Source of the DNA: Pseudanabaena sp. FACHB-2040
GTDB taxonomy: Bacteria > Cyanobacteriota > Cyanobacteriia > Phormidesmidales > Phormidesmidaceae
Reading direction: 5' to 3'
DNA length: 64,000 nt
NCBI RefSeq assembly: GCF_014696715.1
Contig: NZ_JACJQO010000021.1
Span: 1 to 64,000, forward strand
The notes under the pieces were generated by a model. It was given only the letters and a program-made list of their open reading frames with translations. It did not search any database and was not told where the DNA came from. The stretch's first letter is position 1; the number at the start of each line of letters is the position of its first letter. This document shows positions 1 to 8,629 of the stretch, piece by piece. Position numbers and translations under genes: made by a program.

Positions 1-150
1 AATCCAGGACCTAACAATCCAGGACCCAACAATCCAGGACCCAACAATCCAGGACCTAACAATCCAGGACCTAACAATCCAGGACCTAACAATCCAGGAC
101 CTAACAATCCAGGGCCCAACAATCCAGGACCCAACAATCCAGGACCTGAA
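1..150 (+). repeat. 15-bp tandem repeat, ten copies, encoding NPGPN
   Basis: The unit is AATCCAGGACCTAAC. Nine complete copies span 1-135 and a tenth (136-150) ends in GAA instead of AAC. Differences among copies are almost all CCT/CCC and GGA/GGG wobble changes, so the peptide is conserved. The array probably continues upstream of the window. Since the unit is a multiple of three, changes in copy number would lengthen or shorten the protein without breaking the frame. Confidence 0.95.
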
Positions 151-327
151 TTTCCTGACAAGGTAGCTCCAACTAGTCAAGCTCCAGGGCTATCGATTGA
201 GACGCCTGGGCGCGATGGGGCACCTCCTCCAGGGCTAGTAAATGGCACGCCTCCTGGGCAAGAAATTGTAAATCCAGGTCGTAGTGATGTTTTGCCTCCT
301 GGGCAGGGTAATACCAATACGCCTTAA
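1..327 (+). CDS. C-terminal part of a Pro/Gly/Asn-rich repeat protein (5' partial)
   Basis: The gene enters from the left edge; 108 codons are visible in frame 1, ending in TAA at 325. Residues 1-50 are ten copies of the pentapeptide NPGPN, the last one ending in E, encoded by a 15-bp tandem repeat. The remaining 58 residues keep the bias, with scattered PPG, PGR and PGQ motifs (for example APPPGLVNGTPPGQ). No catalytic motif is visible. The composition suggests an extended, low-complexity tail of a secreted or surface protein, but any signal peptide lies outside the window. A strong hairpin follows 84 bp after the stop. I do not recognise the family. Being coding is supported by the intact frame through the repeats and by third-position C/T variation that leaves the peptide unchanged. 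Confidence 0.7.
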   Translation, partial: NPGPNNPGPNNPGPNNPGPNNPGPNNPGPNNPGPNNPGPNNPGPNNPGPEFPDKVAPTSQAPGLSIETPGRDGAPPPGLVNGTPPGQEIVNPGRSDVLPPGQGNTNTP

Positions 328-410
328 ACGTAGAAGTCAGTCTGCTGATGTGGCCCAGCCCTAGCAGGTTGACTGTTGAAATAAATAATGGAGCGCATCC
401 GTCAATATGC

Positions 411-447
411 AAATAGGCAAGCCAATAAAAAAGTGGCTTGCCTATTT
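411..447. terminator. perfect 14-bp hairpin between convergent genes
   Basis: AAATAGGCAAGCCA (411-424) pairs perfectly with TGGCTTGCCTATTT (434-447) across a 9-nt A-rich loop. The stem ends in A/T pairs on both sides, so it could end transcription of the repeat-protein gene on the plus strand and of the signalling gene on the minus strand, whose stop is at 546. Confidence 0.75.
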
Positions 448-545
448 GTGCTGCTAACGCCATCCATCAACCTGTGAGGTAACGGCAGACTGGTTTGTTT
501 CGGCCTGGGCGCGGCTGGTTTTAGATGAAGCGAGTTCTGCTTGAT

Positions 546-3500
546 TTAACTCTCTAGCTTAACGGTTTCATCCACCTCTTCTTCCACGTTCCAGCCATCG
601 GGTAAGACGCAGGTGCTGCTGTCTATGATTTCGCTTTCCTCGATTTCGCTTTCTTCAGGTTTTGTATATAGGTCTGCAATATCTTCAGAAGGGTTGTTGA
701 AGGCTTCGAGCTCTTCTGCTGAGGCTTCGTTTTGAAGCTGCTGCTCAACGGCAAGTAGATCTGCCAGCACCTCCTCACTGCTTTGGTACCTTTCTGTGAA
801 GTCGTAGCGCACAAGTTGGGTCAGGATGTTGGCGAATTCTGAATTAAGCGTGGAGACAGCGTGCTTCCAAATCACCTCACCAAATTTATCTCGCTGTAAG
901 GCATAGGGAGGGAGTCCAGTTAGGGCTTCGATAGCGGTAATGCCAATAGCATAGAGGTCACTGTTTAATTTAGGCATTCCGGCAGACTGTTCGCTGGGCA
1001 TGTACCCTTGCGTGCCAATACCAATGGTGGAGGTTACTTGAGCATAGGTATCAGTGAGCTTGTTGGAGATTTGTTTGACTGCACCAAAGTCAATTAGCAC
1101 TAGGCGCTTATCGGATTTGCGACGGATTAGGTTAGAAGGTTTGATGTCTCTGTGAATAACATTCTGGCTGTGAACAAAGGTCACAACTGGCAGGATGTCT
1201 TTGAGCAAGCTGAGGACATAGAGCTGGGATTTGGGCGTACGGGAGGCTAGCTCATCTCGAAGCAGACGCCCTTCAATCATTTCTTCTACCAGATAGAAGG
1301 AGTAGTGAGCTTCAAAAGAGGCTAGCAGTCGAGGAATTTGATCGTGGTGGCCCAACTGTTCTAAGGTCTCGGCTTCTGCGGTGAAGAGTCTGCGGGCCAG
1401 GATGTGGGCTTTGGGGTCATCGCTGATGATTTTGAGCTGCTTGACTACGCAGGTTGGCGAACCGGGACGCTGGGTGTCTTGGGCGACGTAGGTTTCCCCA
1501 AATCCGCCTGATCCCAGTAGTTTGATAACTTGGTAGCGATCTTGCAGCAGCAGACCGATGACTTCTTCTTCGCGGGCCTTGAGCAGGTCGTGAAAGTCTT
1601 CCTGCTGACTAATGATCTCCTGAACAATAGGTGAAGTTGCATAGAAGGCTAGGGTCTTGCGCAGCCGCTGTTTGCTGATTTGCTCGGTCACTACATTTGT
1701 GATGAGGTAGGCTCCACCCATGGTCAAAAAAGCAATGATAGGGGTGGCTGTAGGCAGCACGACTCCAGCCTGAGAGAAGACTACAAAGCCTAGCCCCAAC
1801 CACAGGCCAGCGCTGGAAACTGTTAGCGCTAAACGAGCCGTTGGGCGCTTGAGCTGACGTAACAAGAGGCCGTACCCGCAGCCTGTTGCCAGGATTAAAA
1901 GCCCTCGCATCCAGGGTTGGGGCAATCCTTCTCGGAGGGCAGTACCGGCTTGTAGAGTAGCGATGTCGTTGGCTAGGATTTCGACGCCTGAGAGGGGCTT
2001 GGGGTAGAAGAAGGTTTGGGAGAAGGGGGCAGCCCAGAAGTCTTGCAGGCTGCCTGCTGTAGCACCAATGATGACGATCTTGTCTTTAAAAACTGTGCCG
2101 GACTGGAGGTAGTTAGTCCAGGGATCGGAATCGAGCACGTACCAGAACGGGATGTGCTCAAAGGTGCGGTGGGGGCCGGAGTAGTTGATGTAGGGACCAG
2201 GTGGGGCAGGATAATCGATCTCGGCTACAGCTAAGACACTCTCGGCAAAACTTTTGACGGAGTCAATTTCGCTGTCGATAGTGCTGGTGCTGTCGATGTC
2301 TGCGTTGGATTTGGCTAAGTCGCTAATGTACTGGCTACCCTGTCTGTGAATGCGCCCATCGATTTCAATGGGGAATTGGACGAGTCCGGTTGTTGCGGGC
2401 GTGTTGAGGAGAATCGGAATGGGTAGGTTGGGCCGGGATAGGTCGCCCTGGTTTAGGTCTGTGCTGCTGAAGGTTGAGCCAAGGACAACGCGATCGCCGT
2501 ACTGGTTTAAGATTTGGGCGAACTGCTGGTCGTCGCTGGGTCCATAAGCGCTGTTAGTAGTGAAAAGAACATCGAAAGCAACAACTTTGGCTCCGGCATT
2601 GACTAGGCGCTCGATTGCGATCGCAATCAGCAGCGCCTCAGCAATGTGGTGCCCCAAACTGTATTTAATAAACTTAAACCGCTCTATATCCAGATACAGC
2701 ACAGCCAGGGAACGGCGGCTATCGTTGCGCTGCGCCTCGATTAGCTCCTCTAGCCGCTGCAGAAAAAGACTGCGGCGGGGCAAGCTAGTCAGCGGGTCAA
2801 AGTAGGCCAGCCGCTTAAGCTGTTCCTCTGCCTGCTTCTGCTCCGTCACATCCTGCACCATCGATAGCAGCCCGACAAAGTTGCCTTCTGCGTCTAGCAA
2901 GGGGGTGTTGTGCCAGCTGCACAAAATTAGCCGACCGGTGCAGGTCTGGTTTTCATTAAAACAGTGGGCCGTCATGTCCCCCTGGACAACTCGCTGAAAG
3001 ATCTGACTGACCTGAGATTGGGCTGAAGGCGGCACAATTCGGCTGAAGGGGTGCTGACCCAAGACTTCTGCTTTGGTGTAACCAAAAATAGACTCAGCTG
3101 CTTGGTTCCAGTCGACAAAGCGGAATTCCTGATCGTGAATAATGCAGCCCACCGGCATCCGGTCGATCTGTAGCTGCAGCCGTTCCTTCAAAGCCTGCGT
3201 TTGCTCAAACAGCTGTGCATTGAGAATTGCCAGCGTACACCGCTCACCAATAATTTCCAGCAAGTGCAAAATCCGCTCCTGATAGGGCTGGATGTTTTGC
3301 CACTCAAGCTGTAGCACCCCAATGCGCTGGGTACCTCTTTGCAAAGGCACGCCCAGCAAAGTGTGGGTTAAGCGCGGCATCGGGCTAGCGGCTCTAAAGC
3401 GCAAATCCTGGCTAGCATCTTCTACATAGAGCGGTTTACCGGTCTGAAAGACAGTTCCGGCAAATCCCTCTCCCACAATGCTGTTGTAAAGCGTGATTTC

Positions 3501-4310
3501 GGACTCAGACAACCCCCGACTAGCGCGAACGTAGAGACTGTGATTTTGGCTAAGTAGAATCATCGCCGCGTCTGCCTGAGTGACTGACATCAGCCGATCT
3601 AGCAGGACACTGAGCAGTTCTTCTAAATTGAGGGTGCTGACGGCGTTGGCAGTAATCAGATGCAGCGCCTGCAGATCTTCAGCCTGCGCCTGCAGATTGG
3701 CGATGAGCTGCTGCCGCTCTTCCTGCAACTGCTTGTATTCAGTCAAATCGCGAGCAATGCCGATCAGGCCCTGTACATGCCCCTGAGAATTGCGCCAGAC
3801 ATACTTGGTTGACCAAAAAGTCCTGATCTGGGAGCCCTGTAAAACCTGCTCTTCTAAACTGACCGGCTCACCCCTAGCCATGATCTCCTGATCGGCTTTT
3901 TGGATCTGCTGAGCCATTTCTGCAGGCATAAGGGCTGTATCCTCCCGATTCAAAATGGCGTCTACAGGCTGACCTAGAATCGAGGCTGTTACCGAATTCA
4001 CCATAATGTAGCGACCTCGGCGGTCTTTGACAAAAATCGCGTCGGTGGTGCCCTCCACGACTTTTTGCAGCAAGGTATAGCTTTTATGCTGAGAACGCTG
4101 GTTGGTCTGCAACAGTCCGTACAGAATGCCGCTAGTGGCTAGGACAAAGAACCAACCCTTCAAAGTTTGCAGTTGGGTCAGTAGTAACTCATTGGAGACG
4201 ATTTTTTCGAGAAAATAATCAGAAACTAGTATCCAACACGCGCTAGTAAAGGCATAAACCAAAACGATACGGATAGCTGCGTATTTCTTAAAAGGATTCC
4301 CGACAACCAT
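546..4310 (-). CDS. chimeric signalling protein: 2 TM, PAS, GAF, PAS, partial GGDEF, partial CHASE2, 3 TM, Ser/Thr kinase
   Basis: The 1254-residue protein has two N-terminal membrane helices (about 13-34 and 48-68), PAS (80-192), GAF (225-368), PAS (378-492) and the first ~60 residues of a GGDEF domain (500-563). The sequence then switches to CHASE2, joining at RLVNAGAKVVAFDVLF (568-583) and so lacking its usual start. Three TM helices follow (about 801-875). The eukaryotic-type kinase (925-1190) has a glycine loop GSGGFGET, a lysine in VVKQL (957), HRDIKPSN (1053-1060) and DFG (1074-1076), so it looks catalytically complete. The GGDEF half stops before its signature motif. The junction is the codons of IAIA, that is a HIP1 palindrome at 2613-2628. 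A cytoplasmic PAS-GAF part followed by three TM helices would put the kinase outside the cell. The gene may be a recombinant, a natural fusion or an assembly join. A weak AGGA precedes the ATG. Confidence 0.85.
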   Translation of the reverse strand: MVVGNPFKKYAAIRIVLVYAFTSACWILVSDYFLEKIVSNELLLTQLQTLKGWFFVLATSGILYGLLQTNQRSQHKSYTLLQKVVEGTTDAIFVKDRRGRYIMVNSVTASILGQPVDAILNREDTALMPAEMAQQIQKADQEIMARGEPVSLEEQVLQGSQIRTFWSTKYVWRNSQGHVQGLIGIARDLTEYKQLQEERQQLIANLQAQAEDLQALHLITANAVSTLNLEELLSVLLDRLMSVTQADAAMILLSQNHSLYVRASRGLSESEITLYNSIVGEGFAGTVFQTGKPLYVEDASQDLRFRAASPMPRLTHTLLGVPLQRGTQRIGVLQLEWQNIQPYQERILHLLEIIGERCTLAILNAQLFEQTQALKERLQLQIDRMPVGCIIHDQEFRFVDWNQAAESIFGYTKAEVLGQHPFSRIVPPSAQSQVSQIFQRVVQGDMTAHCFNENQTCTGRLILCSWHNTPLLDAEGNFVGLLSMVQDVTEQKQAEEQLKRLAYFDPLTSLPRRSLFLQRLEELIEAQRNDSRRSLAVLYLDIERFKFIKYSLGHHIAEALLIAIAIERLVNAGAKVVAFDVLFTTNSAYGPSDDQQFAQILNQYGDRVVLGSTFSSTDLNQGDLSRPNLPIPILLNTPATTGLVQFPIEIDGRIHRQGSQYISDLAKSNADIDSTSTIDSEIDSVKSFAESVLAVAEIDYPAPPGPYINYSGPHRTFEHIPFWYVLDSDPWTNYLQSGTVFKDKIVIIGATAGSLQDFWAAPFSQTFFYPKPLSGVEILANDIATLQAGTALREGLPQPWMRGLLILATGCGYGLLLRQLKRPTARLALTVSSAGLWLGLGFVVFSQAGVVLPTATPIIAFLTMGGAYLITNVVTEQISKQRLRKTLAFYATSPIVQEIISQQEDFHDLLKAREEEVIGLLLQDRYQVIKLLGSGGFGETYVAQDTQRPGSPTCVVKQLKIISDDPKAHILARRLFTAEAETLEQLGHHDQIPRLLASFEAHYSFYLVEEMIEGRLLRDELASRTPKSQLYVLSLLKDILPVVTFVHSQNVIHRDIKPSNLIRRKSDKRLVLIDFGAVKQISNKLTDTYAQVTSTIGIGTQGYMPSEQSAGMPKLNSDLYAIGITAIEALTGLPPYALQRDKFGEVIWKHAVSTLNSEFANILTQLVRYDFTERYQSSEEVLADLLAVEQQLQNEASAEELEAFNNPSEDIADLYTKPEESEIEESEIIDSSTCVLPDGWNVEEEVDETVKLES
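2613..2628. other. HIP1-centred 16-bp palindrome at the domain junction
   Basis: GATTGCGATCGCAATC is a perfect palindrome built around HIP1 (GCGATCGC, 2617-2624). It lies exactly where the protein changes from GGDEF to CHASE2 sequence (residues 561-566). HIP1 is very abundant in cyanobacterial genomes, so similar sites in two genes can serve as short homology for recombination or for misassembly. Confidence 0.85.
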
Positions 4311-4523
4311 GTTGAATCCTGATCGCTGTGTTGTGCGCCGAGAATGGTTTTCTTGGCTCGGCTTCTATGCAAAATTCTTTAATTCGGCTCTTATCTGAAG
4401 GAATCTCGTGGACTTTCTCTACCGAGCTGCTGTTTTCAACAATCTGGGAAATTCATCACACGGGTCTACAGGAATGCCGTCACACACCCTTGAATTGTAT
4501 CGATTTTTGCGAACAGTGCTGCT

Positions 4524-5852
4524 TTACAATCGGCTGCGGTTTTTGATGCGAAGGTAAGCCTCGACCAGAGGATCGGTGATCCGGTTAGCGGGCGCATCTA
4601 GCACTAAGACGCCCCGCTGCTGCAGGCGGGTAAAGACGGCCTGCCGCTGGGCCAGTAGATCTAAGGCCACTGCTCGCGAGTAAGCCTCACCTACCTGAGT
4701 CTGAAAAGTTTGGGCCCGCCGGTCTACTTCGGGATCGCGCAGGGTGACGCAGAAGGGTAGATAACGGGGTCGCAGCCTCACCAGCGCTGACAGCAGCTCT
4801 GCTGAGGCAGTTTGGTCTACAACATCGGTGAGCACTACTACTAGGGCGCGGCGGTGCTGCTGTTTTACGATTTGGGTAACTGCCCCTAGGTAGTCGGACT
4901 CCAGCAGCACTGGCTGAAGCGGCGTTAGCCGCTCGATCATTTGCTGCAGATAGGGCTGGCCTCCTTTGGGCGGCAGCCAACTGTGAAGCGTGCGATCAAA
5001 CACGCCTATGCCGACGCGATCGCCCCGATGAATGCCTGCCAGAGCTAGGGCTAGGGCAGCATTGAGGCCCCAGTCAAAGCGGGACAGGCCCTGGACTTGC
5101 GCGGTCATCAGGCGACCTCGATCTAGCAGCACGATCAGGGTTTGCTCTCGCTCTGGTTCCAGAACCCGGACTAGGGGAGCGCTGTGGCGGGCGGTGGCTT
5201 TCCAGTCGATAAAGCGGGGGTCGTCGCCGGTGCCGTACTCCCGCAGCTCAGCAAATTCGGTGCCAACACCGAGCTGACGCTGCTGCCGCAGGGTGCCGGT
5301 CGACTGTAGCGCCAGCCGAATAGAGAGCTGGCGCAGGCCAATTAGGTCGGGGTAGACAGCAACTGTGCCCGCTAGCGGCAGCCTCCAGTCGGCCCAGGCC
5401 AGGCCCAACGGCCCCCGCTGCTGTACCTGCAGATCGCCCCAGGCATACTCTCCCCGATGTTTGGGGTTGACGGTATAGGTTAGCTCTGCTGGCTGCCCCA
5501 CTGGGATGCTCGCTACTAGGGGCATGGGCGTGCCCTCAAATTCGGCCGGGTAGTGGTCATAGATTCTTAGCTCAGCTGCTCTGGAACCTGGCTGCAGGGT
5601 CAGCGTCAGGGGATTGTCTCGCCCAATGGAGAGCCGGTGTAGGGGGGAGCGGGTAATCTGTGCCCGCTGGGAGCGCACTTGCCAGCCATCCCAAACCATT
5701 GCCAATAGCACGGCTCCGTCTAACACCAGCAGGGTGAAAATAGCTAGCCCTAACCGACTGGGGCCATCAGAAAAGGTGGACTGTAGGGTTGCGATCACAC
5801 CCAACGCCAGTAGCAGTCCGTAGGTGCGGGTTGTAGGAACCATTGCCATCAC
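4524..5852 (-). CDS. DUF58 family membrane protein, vWA-like
   Basis: This is the last gene of a four-gene operon and overlaps the MoxR gene by 4 bp. The 442-residue protein has two N-terminal hydrophobic helices (about 9-28 and 34-55), an Ig-like beta-rich middle and the DUF58 core with FAELREYGTGDDPRFIDWKATAR (split here as FAELREYGTGDD and PRFIDWKATAR). A vWA-like segment follows: LIVLLDRGRLM occupies the place of the metal-binding DxSxS motif, which is therefore degenerate. DUF58 proteins are the usual partners of MoxR ATPases, and the pair is thought to act in assembly or metal loading of envelope or multi-subunit proteins. The actual client is unknown. Family assignment is firm; function is inference. 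Confidence 0.88.
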   Translation of the reverse strand: MMAMVPTTRTYGLLLALGVIATLQSTFSDGPSRLGLAIFTLLVLDGAVLLAMVWDGWQVRSQRAQITRSPLHRLSIGRDNPLTLTLQPGSRAAELRIYDHYPAEFEGTPMPLVASIPVGQPAELTYTVNPKHRGEYAWGDLQVQQRGPLGLAWADWRLPLAGTVAVYPDLIGLRQLSIRLALQSTGTLRQQRQLGVGTEFAELREYGTGDDPRFIDWKATARHSAPLVRVLEPEREQTLIVLLDRGRLMTAQVQGLSRFDWGLNAALALALAGIHRGDRVGIGVFDRTLHSWLPPKGGQPYLQQMIERLTPLQPVLLESDYLGAVTQIVKQQHRRALVVVLTDVVDQTASAELLSALVRLRPRYLPFCVTLRDPEVDRRAQTFQTQVGEAYSRAVALDLLAQRQAVFTRLQQRGVLVLDAPANRITDPLVEAYLRIKNRSRL

Positions 5853-6799
5853 CGGGGTACCGGAATGCCATCAAGCAGGCCCCGAATTACCTTTTCGACG
5901 GTGAGTCCATCGAGCTGTGCTTCTGCGCCTAGGATCAACCGATGTCGCAGCAGGGGAGGCGCTACGGCCTTGACGTCGTCTGGCGTGATGTAGTCTCTGC
6001 CCTGCAGCCAGGCATGGGCTTTGCTGCTTTGCAGCCACAGTACTGCTGCCCGAGGTGAGGTGCCCAGATCCAGATCCGCGTGCTGACGGGTCTTTTGCAC
6101 CAGCGCTAGCAGGTAGTCCAAAATGCTCTCCTGCACAGTGACGGCCTTAATTGCCTGACGGGCGGCCACGATCTCAGCAGCCGTCGTGATCGGCTTTAGC
6201 TTGGCTAAGTCTAAGCGCTTGGCCTCAAATCCGGCTTGGGCGTTGAGCAGCATTTGTTTTTCGGCCGCAGGGTCAGGGTAGGGCACCATTAGCTTAAACA
6301 AAAAGCGATCGAGCTGAGCCTCTGGTAGAGGGTAGGTGCCCTCAAACTCCAGGGGGTTTTGGGTTGCGACCACCCAAAACAGATCGGGCAAGGGGTAGCT
6401 CTTGCCGTCTAACGTTACCTGCTGCTCTTCCATCGCTTCTAGCAAGGCCGCCTGGGTTTTGGGCGGGGTGCGGTTAACCTCATCGGCCAGCAGTACCTGG
6501 GTAAACACAGGCCCCTGCTTGAGGTTGAAACTGCGGCTGGTGAGGTCAAAAATGTTGGTGCCCAAAATGTCGGAGGGCAAGATATCAGGGGTGAGTTGAA
6601 CTCGGCAAAAATCGGCCTGAATTAGCTGAGAAATGACCTTGACCAGCAAGGTTTTGCCGGTACCGGGAACGCCTTCTAAAATTACGTGGCCACCTGCCAA
6701 CAGGGCAACCAGCAGCTGCTCTACCAGCGCCGTTTGACCCACTACCACCTGGCTCAGGGTTTGACCGATGCGGTTAATGGCGGCTTGGGGCTCATTCAT
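5849..6799 (-). CDS. MoxR-type AAA+ ATPase
   Basis: The 316-residue AAA+ protein has Walker A GVPGTGKT (about 43-50), Walker B LLADEVNR with the acidic pair, sensor-1-like VVATQNP and the MoxR C-terminal lid with SPRAAVLWLQ. Length and motif order match the MoxR proper subfamily. It overlaps the upstream DUF4350 gene and the downstream DUF58 gene by 4 bp each (ATGA type), so it is translationally coupled to both. MoxR ATPases act as chaperones together with vWA proteins; here DUF58 is the obvious partner. No regulator is encoded in the cluster. Confidence 0.95.
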   Translation of the reverse strand: MNEPQAAINRIGQTLSQVVVGQTALVEQLLVALLAGGHVILEGVPGTGKTLLVKVISQLIQADFCRVQLTPDILPSDILGTNIFDLTSRSFNLKQGPVFTQVLLADEVNRTPPKTQAALLEAMEEQQVTLDGKSYPLPDLFWVVATQNPLEFEGTYPLPEAQLDRFLFKLMVPYPDPAAEKQMLLNAQAGFEAKRLDLAKLKPITTAAEIVAARQAIKAVTVQESILDYLLALVQKTRQHADLDLGTSPRAAVLWLQSSKAHAWLQGRDYITPDDVKAVAPPLLRHRLILGAEAQLDGLTVEKVIRGLLDGIPVPR

Positions 6800-7944
6800 G
6801 GAGCGGGATTCCTCTTGAGGATGGATTGGTGTAGGGTTTGCAGGCGCTGCAGCCAGGCAGCTAGCTCTTGGTCGCGCTGTAGGCGGGTGGGAGGTTCGAC
6901 CAGGCTAGTCAGTTCCTGGGCGGCCTCTCCAGTTGACTGAGTCCAGGCTGTTTGTAAGGCGGCATCGGGTACAGGCCCTTCTCCTAGCCCCAGCGTTTTC
7001 TGTAGGGTCAGCCGCTCAGCTTTACTCAGGGTTGTGGTGACAAAATCGTGGCTACCTGCTTTGTGAAGCGCTCCGGCTAGGGCCGCAATATAGGCCTCGC
7101 TGTTGTCTACAACGGGTCTTTTAAGCCGCTGCTTAACGCCAAACCGACGGTTTTGCGCCACCAGCGCCACTAACCCCACCAGTACCAGCTGGGTAACAAT
7201 CACGACCAGAGGGGTCTGAGCCAGGTAGCTGATCCAGCTGTCGCCGGCTTCTTCAACTACCACATCGGCCTCTTTGTAGCCGTGCAGATACTCGTCTACC
7301 CAAATAGGGCCGCCCGCCTGAGTCACGACGTCGGCTAAAAAAGGGAAATTGCCAGGGTCAGCCTGGTAAGCATTTGCGGCTAGATGGGGGGTGACAATGA
7401 CGGTGACTAGGCCGTTGCCCTCGGGGCGCTGCCATGCGATCGCACCATAGTCATCGGCCAGTAGCGGCTGCCGGGCCTCAGATAGGCTAGCCCGTCGCCG
7501 CGTCTCAACTGTAATTAACCCCGCTGGGCTGGCCTGCTGGGTGGCAAACGGAGCGGCTGTAGCCGGTTCCTGTTGGCCCAAAATTATCACATGGTGACCC
7601 GCCTCGGCCCAGTCCGAGAGCCAGGGCCGCAGCGGGTACAGCGCTCCAGGCTGGATAAACCCAGAATTTACCTGTACCAAAGTTGCCGGGGCGTCGGGCG
7701 CTGAGGTTTCTGCCAGCTGCTTGATCAGGTCTTCGACTGGGCGCTGCCACCGCTGCAATGGCGTTCCCTGCTGAGCCATGTAGTCATACCAGGCACTGTA
7801 GCCATCGGGGCCTTGGTTCCAGCTAGAGCCGCTGGTCAGTCGGTTGCTGGCAGGAGCCGCTAAAAAAGACAAAAACGCCAGCAGTACCAGAAAGATCAGG
7901 CCAATCCACAGATAACGGTTAGACAGCCGCAGCGGTGCGGTCAT
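6796..7944 (-). CDS. DUF4350 domain membrane protein
   Basis: The 382-residue protein has an N-terminal TM helix (about 12-28), a soluble region resembling the DUF4350 fold (HVIILGQQEPAT followed by a conserved WVDEYLHG segment near residue 215), a second TM helix (about 240-262) and a charged C-terminal tail. The tail holds a predicted helical stretch ending in LQRLQTLHQSILKR. DUF4350 genes usually sit between DUF4129 and MoxR genes, as here. The soluble part between the two helices is predicted on the outer face. No catalytic residues are recognised. It overlaps both neighbours by 4 bp, which argues for equimolar expression in one complex. Confidence 0.85.
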   Translation of the reverse strand: MTAPLRLSNRYLWIGLIFLVLLAFLSFLAAPASNRLTSGSSWNQGPDGYSAWYDYMAQQGTPLQRWQRPVEDLIKQLAETSAPDAPATLVQVNSGFIQPGALYPLRPWLSDWAEAGHHVIILGQQEPATAAPFATQQASPAGLITVETRRRASLSEARQPLLADDYGAIAWQRPEGNGLVTVIVTPHLAANAYQADPGNFPFLADVVTQAGGPIWVDEYLHGYKEADVVVEEAGDSWISYLAQTPLVVIVTQLVLVGLVALVAQNRRFGVKQRLKRPVVDNSEAYIAALAGALHKAGSHDFVTTTLSKAERLTLQKTLGLGEGPVPDAALQTAWTQSTGEAAQELTSLVEPPTRLQRDQELAAWLQRLQTLHQSILKRNPAP

Positions 7945-8534
7945 GGTCGATCAATCTCCTGATATGCCTGGCGGCAGCGCTGATAGGTTTCAGCTGAGAC
8001 GGTGGCATTGCCAAACTCGCTGCGCTCATGGGTGCGGATCAGCAGCTCGTAGGGGCGGCCTCTGGGTGCCTGGGCTAGGGTCTGAAGGTATTCGCCATCG
8101 GTGCGGCTAGGGTCGTAAACAATTTGCTGCTGCTCATGCAGCTTTTGTAGGGCGGCTAGATAGAGGGCGCGGCAGGCCGCCCGGTATTGTCCGGCTTGGG
8201 CTAGGGCATTGGCTTCGCGCCACCACGCCTGGGCAGATCGAACCTCGGGGGTGGGCACTGATCGGGTAGCTGGCTGAGCAGCTTGGCGCGCCTGCCGCTT
8301 TTGCCAGGAGGCCAAGATTGCCCGGTACAGCAGCCAGCTCAGCCACAGACCTAGACCTACAACCAAAACCCAAAACAGTCCTCTGGCCAAGCCTGCAGGC
8401 CAGCTCCACTGGGGCAAGTCTGGCCCTTCTAGATCAACTTTAGAGAACTGGTACTCAAACCATTCCTGAAACTGCCGAACCGTTTTTCGGATCTGCCAGC
8501 CAGGAGTATTAATGTTGTAGGAGCCTGCGACCAT
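7941..8534 (-). CDS. DUF4129 domain membrane protein, first gene of the MoxR operon
   Basis: The 197-residue protein has one membrane helix (about 49-70: GLFWVLVVGLGLWLSWLLY), a basic linker, and a C-terminal DUF4129 helical domain (about 100-195) with the typical ACRALYLAALQKL and DGEYLQTL segments. The gene starts the operon DUF4129-DUF4350-MoxR-DUF58, in which every junction is a 4-bp overlap. No good ribosome site precedes the ATG, so the start is the least certain part. It probably anchors the MoxR/DUF58 system in the membrane; the substrate is not known. Confidence 0.82.
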   Translation of the reverse strand: MVAGSYNINTPGWQIRKTVRQFQEWFEYQFSKVDLEGPDLPQWSWPAGLARGLFWVLVVGLGLWLSWLLYRAILASWQKRQARQAAQPATRSVPTPEVRSAQAWWREANALAQAGQYRAACRALYLAALQKLHEQQQIVYDPSRTDGEYLQTLAQAPRGRPYELLIRTHERSEFGNATVSAETYQRCRQAYQEIDRP

Positions 8535-8629
8535 GCAGTTTTGGGCGACTTAGGTTGGTTGGGTTGGGATCGTCTGCCGTATTATAGGCGGGGATTTGGG
8601 TCGGGAGGCGAGTGAAACTGCGGGTTTCT

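Noticed and set aside
1-150. CRISPR array
   Set aside because: The 15-bp units are contiguous with no spacers and stay in one reading frame; they are a coding tandem repeat.
173-463. 96-codon reverse ORF
   Set aside because: It lies over the end of the NPGPN gene and across the perfect hairpin at 411-447; it has no ribosome site.
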